From: an uncultured Eubacteriales bacterium
Lineage (GTDB): Bacteria; Bacillota; Clostridia; Oscillospirales; Oscillospiraceae
DNA length: 11,311 nucleotides
Direction of reading: 5' to 3'
Assembly (NCBI GenBank): GCA_900553545.1
Contig: USDP01000038.1
Coordinates: 1-11,311 of the forward strand
In this document: one piece after another, positions 7,247 to 11,311 of the stretch
Layout: every line of letters starts with the position of its first letter
How positions within the stretch are numbered: the first letter of the stretch is position 1
Notes under the pieces: model-generated
What the model was told of the DNA's origin: nothing
The model's database searches: none
The model's input: only the letters and a program-made list of their open reading frames with translations
Made by a program: the position numbers and the translations under genes

Positions 7247-7760
7247 CCTGCTGCACCAGCCCGCCCAGCTCAAATCCATCCGCCGAAAGGCGGAGGTTCT
7301 GCGGTGTGCGGACGTAGATGGTCTTTTCGAGAACGACCGCGTTCGGATCGTCGGTGAAGCAGTTCGAATCGACGTAGCCGTATTGCAGATCGTCAAAATA
7401 GGTCAGATAATACGTACTTCCGTCTTTTTTCAGGCTCTTTTCCGCGAGATACGTCACGGCGGAGCCGCGCGCCACTGCGCCGGTCTCTGCAAAGCCGGCA
7501 TCGTAGCACGGAACGGTCGGCATTTCGGCGCAGATATAGGCCGCGCGATAGCGGCTGCCGGTCTGCGCGGTGTCGGTGACCGGCTCGTCCGGCGCGCCGG
7601 TGATCACGCAGATGAACAGCACGACCGCCACCAGGATCAGCACCAGCAGCAGAACCAGCCACGTATTCTGGCGCAGAAAGCGCTGCCACGCCTGTTCGCG
7701 CGCGGTTTTTTCCGGCCGTTTTTGTCTGGGAGCCGAAGCGTTCGTCCGGCGTTTTTTCAT
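7185..7760 (-). CDS. Membrane anchor and SH3-like region, N-terminal part of the frameshifted hydrolase gene
   Basis: The start ATG has AGGGA 7 bases upstream. Residues 1-33 are very basic and probably cytoplasmic. Residues 34-54 (WLVLLLVLILVAVVLFICVI core) form one membrane helix without a signal-peptidase site, suggesting a type II anchored extracellular protein. Residues about 70-135 look like a small SH3-type fold, with YLTYFDDLQYGYVDSNCF near the end. The genuine coding frame ends at about residue 172 (7245). The last 19 residues, rich in Arg and Pro, are out-of-frame translation of the downstream domain. Deleting one G at 7245-7248 joins the two parts into 590 residues with no stop. Whether the organism makes a truncated anchor or the sequence holds an error cannot be decided here. 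Confidence 0.85.
   Translation of the reverse strand: MKKRRTNASAPRQKRPEKTAREQAWQRFLRQNTWLVLLLVLILVAVVLFICVITGAPDEPVTDTAQTGSRYRAAYICAEMPTVPCYDAGFAETGAVARGSAVTYLAEKSLKKDGSTYYLTYFDDLQYGYVDSNCFTDDPNAVVLEKTIYVRTPQNLRLSADGFELGGLVQQGTGLRLHLERRRPPLPRHRR
7245..7248 (-). other. Frameshift site (GGGG run on the minus strand)
   Basis: In the N-terminal frame the minus strand reads CAG CAG GGG ACA GGG CTT. Removing one G gives CAG CAG GGA CAG GGC TTC GAC, which continues as QQGQGFDS directly into the hydrolase frame. The 1774-base span then becomes 1773, exactly 591 codons. A single-base insertion, real or a sequencing error, is the simplest explanation. Confidence 0.85.
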
Positions 7761-7788
7761 AGCAATTCCCTACTTTCTGTCTGCCTGT

Positions 7789-7817
7789 ATTATACACCAA
7801 CTTTTCGGGAATTTCCA
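7789..7817 (-). promoter_or_regulatory. Probable promoter of the DUF4015-like gene
   Basis: On the minus strand a perfect TATAAT (7794-7789) is preceded at 17 bases by TGGAAA (7817-7812), four of six matches to the -35 consensus. It lies about 28 bases upstream of the start codon at 7760, giving a short leader with the AGGGA ribosome site. Confidence 0.6.
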
Positions 7818-7836
7818 CCTTTTTTGCGTATTTTCA

Positions 7837-7941
7837 TCAATTATCGCGTTTGCGCCACAGTTTCCGCTTCTGTCGCTCCATTTTGCAGTCTGCACATTGT
7901 GTTTTTTCGTCTTTTTGCTCCATTTGGAAACGAAATTTCAA
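7837..7941 (-). CDS. Candidate small ORF, 34 residues, basic with a CxxC
   Basis: A TTG start at 7941 has AAGGA six bases upstream, and the frame ends in two consecutive TGA codons. The product would be Lys/Arg-rich, with a CADC pair near the middle and a basic tail (RKLWRKRDN). It lies alone between the mreB terminator and the hydrolase promoter, and I see no convincing promoter of its own. Chance is a serious alternative given its length. Apart from this and the flanking promoter and terminator, the stretch 7761-8109 shows nothing I can assign. Confidence 0.17.
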   Translation of the reverse strand: MKFRFQMEQKDEKTQCADCKMERQKRKLWRKRDN

Positions 7942-8008
7942 AAATAATCCTTCACTTATGTAAACTCAAAACCGGAATTTTCGAAACTTTTTCCCAAAAA
8001 TCGAGAAA

Positions 8009-8040
8009 ACCGCGCCCGGCGAACACTCGCCGGGCGCGGT
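8009..8040 (-). terminator. Rho-independent terminator of the recD2-comFC-mreB operon
   Basis: Perfect 14-base GC-rich arms (ACCGCGCCCGGCGA / TCGCCGGGCGCGGT) enclose a 4-base loop. On the minus strand they are followed by TTTTCTCGATTTTT. The hairpin lies about 70 bases past the mreB stop and ends the operon before the hydrolase gene. Confidence 0.9.
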
Positions 8041-8109
8041 ATCAATGCGACATTTTCAGAAACGCAAACAGACACGACGGGGAGATAGCCGCCAAAAGAT
8101 CCGCCGAGG

Positions 8110-9141
8110 TCAATTCTCTTTCATGAGTTTACGGCGGGCAATATTGATCGTGCCCTCCTGCATCGCCCCGATCCAGGCCAGCGCACGCCCCGTGCCGTTG
8201 GCCACGCAGGAATCTGTGTCGTCCGCGATGGAGCACGGGATCTCCGTCCGCTCTGCAATCAGCTGGTCGAAGCCGTAGAGCAGGCTGCCGCCGCCCGTGA
8301 GCACGATGCCGTTCTGCGAAAGATCGGCCACCAGCTCCGGCGACGTATGCTCCAGCACCGAGAGCACCTCGTCCACGATCTGCCGCGCCGGGCGTTTGAA
8401 CGCCTCGAGCAGCTCCGCAGACGTGACGCTCTCTTCGCGCGGCAGACCGGTCTTCAGGTCGCGGCCCTTCACCGTCATGACGGCTTCCTCTGCGCGCGGA
8501 TAGACGCAGCCAATCGCAATTTTGACCTCTTCGGCGGTGTTCTGCCCGATCACCATGCCGAAGTGGCGGCGGATATATTCGATCACCGCGTCGTCAAACG
8601 TGTCGCCCGCGATCTTGATGGACGAGGATACGGCGATGCCGTTCATGCTGAGGACCGCGATGTCGGTCGTGCCGCCGCCGATGTCGACGACCATGTGGCC
8701 CGACGGCCCTGCGATGTCCAGCTTGGCCCCGAGCGCTGCGGCGAACGGCTCTTCGATCAGGTACACGCGCCGGGCCCCGGCCTCCATCGTGGCCTGAATG
8801 ACGGCGCGCTCCTCCACCTCGGTCACGCCGCTCGGCACCGAGACGATCACGCGCGGCTTGATGAGGGAGAATTTGCTGATCTTTTTCAAAAACTGTTCCA
8901 GCATTTTCTCGGTCATCTCATAGTCGGAGATGACGCCGTCGCGCAGCGGCCGAACAGCCACGACGTTGCCCGGCGTGCGGCCCAGCATATTGCGCGCCGC
9001 CGCGCCGACCTGCAAAACCTTACCGGTGTTCTTATCCACAGCGACGACCGAGGGTTCGCGCAGGACAATGCCCCGCCCCTCCTCATAGACCAGCACGTTC
9101 GCCGTGCCGAGGTCGATGCCGATGTCTCGCGTCAGTTTCAT
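8110..9141 (-). CDS. mreB: Rod shape-determining protein, MreB/Mbl family
   Basis: A 343-residue bacterial actin, the normal length. MreB filaments lie under the membrane and guide lateral peptidoglycan synthesis. Visible are phosphate-1 loop DIGIDLGTANVLVY (6-19), RTPGNVVAVRPLRDGVISDY (55-74), IEEPFAAALGA (129-139), phosphate-2 loop VVDIGGGTTDIAVLS (151-165) and the adenosine motif VLTGGGSLLYGFD (280-292). Several positions differ from the commonest MreB pattern (EEPF for EEPM; IKIAGDTFDDAVI for the GGDEMDEAII region), so an Mbl-like paralog is possible. The ATG at 9141 has AAAGGGG about 8 bases upstream and overlaps the comFC stop as ATGA; the longer frame to 9237 runs inside comFC and is rejected. 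No mreC or mreD follows, as a terminator comes next. Confidence 0.94.
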   Translation of the reverse strand: MKLTRDIGIDLGTANVLVYEEGRGIVLREPSVVAVDKNTGKVLQVGAAARNMLGRTPGNVVAVRPLRDGVISDYEMTEKMLEQFLKKISKFSLIKPRVIVSVPSGVTEVEERAVIQATMEAGARRVYLIEEPFAAALGAKLDIAGPSGHMVVDIGGGTTDIAVLSMNGIAVSSSIKIAGDTFDDAVIEYIRRHFGMVIGQNTAEEVKIAIGCVYPRAEEAVMTVKGRDLKTGLPREESVTSAELLEAFKRPARQIVDEVLSVLEHTSPELVADLSQNGIVLTGGGSLLYGFDQLIAERTEIPCSIADDTDSCVANGTGRALAWIGAMQEGTINIARRKLMKEN

Positions 9142-9815
9142 GATGGTTCCCCTTTCTGTTCCGGGTTCTTTCTCGGTGTTGCAAGGGCCGCGCAGACAAC
9201 GCTCTGCGCCCCCGCAGTGAGCAGCACGCGGCAGCACTCCGAGAGCGTCGAGCCGGTGGTGACAATATCATCGATGAGCAGCAGCCGTTTGCCCTGAAAA
9301 GTCTCCGGGCCATACGGCTGATAGACGCCGCGGACATTGGCCGCGCGCATCGCGGCGTCCGTCAGCGTGGATTGTGCGGGATTGTCCGTTCCCTTGGTCA
9401 GCGTCCGCGCCATCGGGACATCCAGCGCACGCGAAACGGCCTTGCAGAGCAGCTCCGCCTGATCATAGCCGCGCTTCTTGCGCCGCTCTCGGCTGACCGG
9501 TGCCCATGTGATGAGGTCAAATTTTCCGGCGAGCTTGTCCCCAATCGTGACGGCCATCCACTTGCCGTAGACCGCGGCATACTGCCGGCAGCCGCCGAAT
9601 TTGAACCGGTGGATCGAAGTGCGCAGCGGCTCCTCATAAAAGCACGTCGCGACGCAGCTGTCGGCAAAGCGCACATGCGGGTCCGCGCCGTCATGCTCCG
9701 GCAGGTTGTCCATGCAGTGCTGGCAGACCGGCTCCCGGCTGGACTCCAGCAGCTTATGGCAGACAACGCACTTCGGCGGATAGATGAGATCGAGCAGCCA
9801 TGTGAGCGGATTCAT
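9138..9815 (-). CDS. comFC: ComFC-type phosphoribosyltransferase-like protein
   Basis: A 225-residue ComF family protein. An N-terminal zinc-finger-like CVVC/CQHC pair (Cys16, Cys19, Cys31, Cys34) is followed by a type I PRTase fold with APVSRERRKKRGYDQAELL (105-123) and the PRPP loop LLLIDDIVTTGST (178-190). In Bacillus ComFC is needed for natural DNA uptake, but family members are common in bacteria with no known competence, so the role here is uncertain. GGAGGAGGG lies about 6 bases before the ATG. The start overlaps the recD2 stop (ATGA) and the stop overlaps the mreB start (ATGA), so all three genes are probably translationally coupled. Confidence 0.95.
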   Translation of the reverse strand: MNPLTWLLDLIYPPKCVVCHKLLESSREPVCQHCMDNLPEHDGADPHVRFADSCVATCFYEEPLRTSIHRFKFGGCRQYAAVYGKWMAVTIGDKLAGKFDLITWAPVSRERRKKRGYDQAELLCKAVSRALDVPMARTLTKGTDNPAQSTLTDAAMRAANVRGVYQPYGPETFQGKRLLLIDDIVTTGSTLSECCRVLLTAGAQSVVCAALATPRKNPEQKGEPS

Positions 9816-11311
9816 GCCGTTCCCTCCTCCAGTCGGAGCTTCAGGCCGCTGTACCGCTTCTGCCGGCGGTCATTGCGCACCATCGCGGCGAGGACTTCTT
9901 CGTCGCCCACGACGATCAGCAGCTCCCGCGCGCGCGTGATGGCCGTATAGAGGACGCTCCGCGTCAGCAGATACGGCGACCCGGCGAACGCCGAGAGGAT
10001 GACCGCGCGGTATTCGCTGCCCTGGCTCTTGTGGATGGTCATGGCGTAGGCCGGCTCCAGCTCGCCGAGCAGGTCAAACGCATATTCCGCCCGCTTGTCG
10101 TCAAAATCGACCGTGACCAGCTCCGCCTCATAGTCGATCTGGACGATCACGCCGATGTCGCCGTTGAAAATGCCCGTCCCGGCACCGAGTCCGTTTGGAT
10201 TCTTCCATAGTATATCATAATTGTTGCGGATTTGCATTACCCGATCGCCCTCGCGGAAGGAAAAATCTCCGTACCGCTTCTCTTTTTTTCCGGCGGCGGG
10301 CGGATTGAGCACCGCTTGCAGCGCGAGATTGAGATTTTTTGTGCCGGTTTCGCCCTTTCTCGTCGGACTGAGCACCTGAATTTCCGTCGCGGGGATGCCC
10401 ATGTTTTTCGGCAGGCGCGTCTGGCAGAGCTGCGCGATCGTCTGCACGACCGTCTCCGGGTCGCGCCGCCGTAAAAAGAAGAAATCACGGTCGGTGCGGT
10501 TCAGCACCGGAAGCTCGCCGTGGTTGACCGCGTGCGCGTTCATAACGATGAGGCTCTGGCTGGCCTGCCGGAAGATTTCGGTCAAACGCACCGTCTCCAG
10601 GCGGCCGCTCCGAATGAGGTCGGCAAACAGATTCCCCGCGCCAACCGAGGGCAGCTGATCCGGGTCTCCGACCAGGATCAACCGGCACTTCGGCTTCAGC
10701 GCGCGGAGCAGCGCCGTCATCAGCTGCAAATCGACCATCGACGTCTCGTCGACGATCAGCGCATCGCAGGGCAGCGGCTCGTCCTCGTCGTGGAAGAAGG
10801 ACATCATGCCCGTTTCCTCGTCAAACTGGCTCTCGAGCAGCCGGTGAATTGTGGACGCCTCGCGCCCTGTACACTCGGCGAGGCGCTTGGCCGCGCGTCC
10901 GGTCGGCGCGGCCAGCAGCGTCTTGACCTTCATCTGATCATAGAGCGCCAGAATGCCGGACATGACCGTCGTCTTGCCCGTGCCCGGCCCACCCGTCACG
11001 ATCAGCAGCTGCCGCTGTGCCGCCATCCGGATGGCCTCGCGCTGCTGCGCGGCATAGGTCAAAGACTGGCTCTGCTCGGCCCGATCCACCAGCGACTCCA
11101 GATTCGATGGGGCTTCCAGCTCGCCGGTCATCTGTAAGATCCGGCGGCAGACGTATTCCTCCGCCTCATAAAACTGCGGCAGATAGCAGGCTTCCAAGCC
11201 CGCGACCCGGTCGACGACCATGCGCTCCTGCTCGGAAAGGCGCGTCATGCCCGCGCGGATGATCTCCGGCTCCAGACTGAGGAGCGCCGCCGTCGCGGCG
11301 CAGAGCTTTTC
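9812..11311 (-). CDS. recD2: ATP-dependent RecD2-like DNA helicase (5' end outside window)
   Basis: The frame is open to the window edge: 499 residues are visible, about two thirds of a usual RecD2 (roughly 740 or more), so the N-terminal region is missing. An internal ATG at 11248 is not the start, as 21 sensible codons precede it. Counting from the first visible residue, the SF1B helicase motifs are Walker A GGPGTGKTT (107-115), PTGRAAKRLAE, Walker B LIVDETSMVD (185-194), GDPDQLPSVGAGNLF (215-229), TIHKSQGSEY (425-434) and YTAITRARE (455-463). A small SH3-like insert (FNGDIGVIV...VDFDDKRAEY) precedes motif V. RecD2 is a 5'-3' helicase acting in DNA repair and replication-fork processing without RecBC. 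It heads the visible operon; its promoter lies beyond the edge. Confidence 0.97.
   Translation of the reverse strand, partial: EKLCAATAALLSLEPEIIRAGMTRLSEQERMVVDRVAGLEACYLPQFYEAEEYVCRRILQMTGELEAPSNLESLVDRAEQSQSLTYAAQQREAIRMAAQRQLLIVTGGPGTGKTTVMSGILALYDQMKVKTLLAAPTGRAAKRLAECTGREASTIHRLLESQFDEETGMMSFFHDEDEPLPCDALIVDETSMVDLQLMTALLRALKPKCRLILVGDPDQLPSVGAGNLFADLIRSGRLETVRLTEIFRQASQSLIVMNAHAVNHGELPVLNRTDRDFFFLRRRDPETVVQTIAQLCQTRLPKNMGIPATEIQVLSPTRKGETGTKNLNLALQAVLNPPAAGKKEKRYGDFSFREGDRVMQIRNNYDILWKNPNGLGAGTGIFNGDIGVIVQIDYEAELVTVDFDDKRAEYAFDLLGELEPAYAMTIHKSQGSEYRAVILSAFAGSPYLLTRSVLYTAITRARELLIVVGDEEVLAAMVRNDRRQKRYSGLKLRLEEGTA

Noticed and set aside
7279..7294. Small hairpin TCCGCC-GAAA-GGCGGA near the frameshift
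   Set aside because: It lies upstream of the G4 run on the coding strand, not downstream where a frameshift-stimulating structure would act, so it is not evidence for programmed frameshifting.
5789..7357. Plus-strand open frame of about 522 codons
   Set aside because: It begins inside purB, runs through two terminators and lies opposite the hydrolase domain. It is a shadow frame.
9142..9237. Longer N-terminus for MreB
   Set aside because: The added residues come from the out-of-frame comFC sequence. The ATG at 9141 has a ribosome site and gives the canonical MreB start.

Overview
The window is a stretch of chromosome from a fairly GC-rich Firmicute, most likely a clostridial gut-type bacterium of the Oscillospiraceae/Ruminococcaceae kind. 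This is inferred from a perfect CIRCE heat-shock operator, a RecD2-type helicase, a ComFC-type phosphoribosyltransferase, a class II tRNA-Leu with encoded CCA, a Clostridia-like PurA variant and an ADSL-like PurB. No mobile element, CRISPR array, rRNA or prophage gene is visible. The content is mainly housekeeping, and I see no convincing new multigene system.

Layout, left to right. (1) htpG (Hsp90) lies on the minus strand behind an extended -10 promoter and a perfect CIRCE operator. (2) An intergenic stretch of about 340 bases contains a plus-strand promoter-like sequence inside a 10-bp inverted repeat; it points at a hairpin terminator only about 55 bases past the predicted start site. (3) A 138-residue protein of unknown function is on the minus strand. 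(4) A minus-strand tRNA-Leu(CAG) has its own strong promoter and terminator. (5) Divergent from it, purA and purB form a two-gene unit for IMP to AMP, closed by a strong terminator. (6) On the minus strand is a membrane-anchored protein with an SH3-like region and a putative glycoside hydrolase domain (DUF4015-like, PF13200). It is split by a single-base frameshift at a G4 run. (7) A gene-poor gap of about 350 bases holds the promoter of that gene, one weak candidate small ORF and the mreB terminator. (8) A minus-strand operon recD2-comFC-mreB follows, joined by two successive ATGA overlaps. recD2 runs off the right edge.

Functional links: PurA and PurB catalyse consecutive steps of AMP synthesis and are very probably co-translated. 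The recD2-comFC-mreB operon places a DNA-repair helicase, a competence/PRTase-family protein and a cell-shape actin under one upstream promoter, with translational coupling. The neighbouring putative hydrolase may act at the cell surface, but nothing in the sequence ties it to MreB beyond proximity. The items most worth checking are the frameshift, the regulated-looking mini transcription unit at 2097-2240, the CIRCE control of htpG and the divergent active-site region of PurA.
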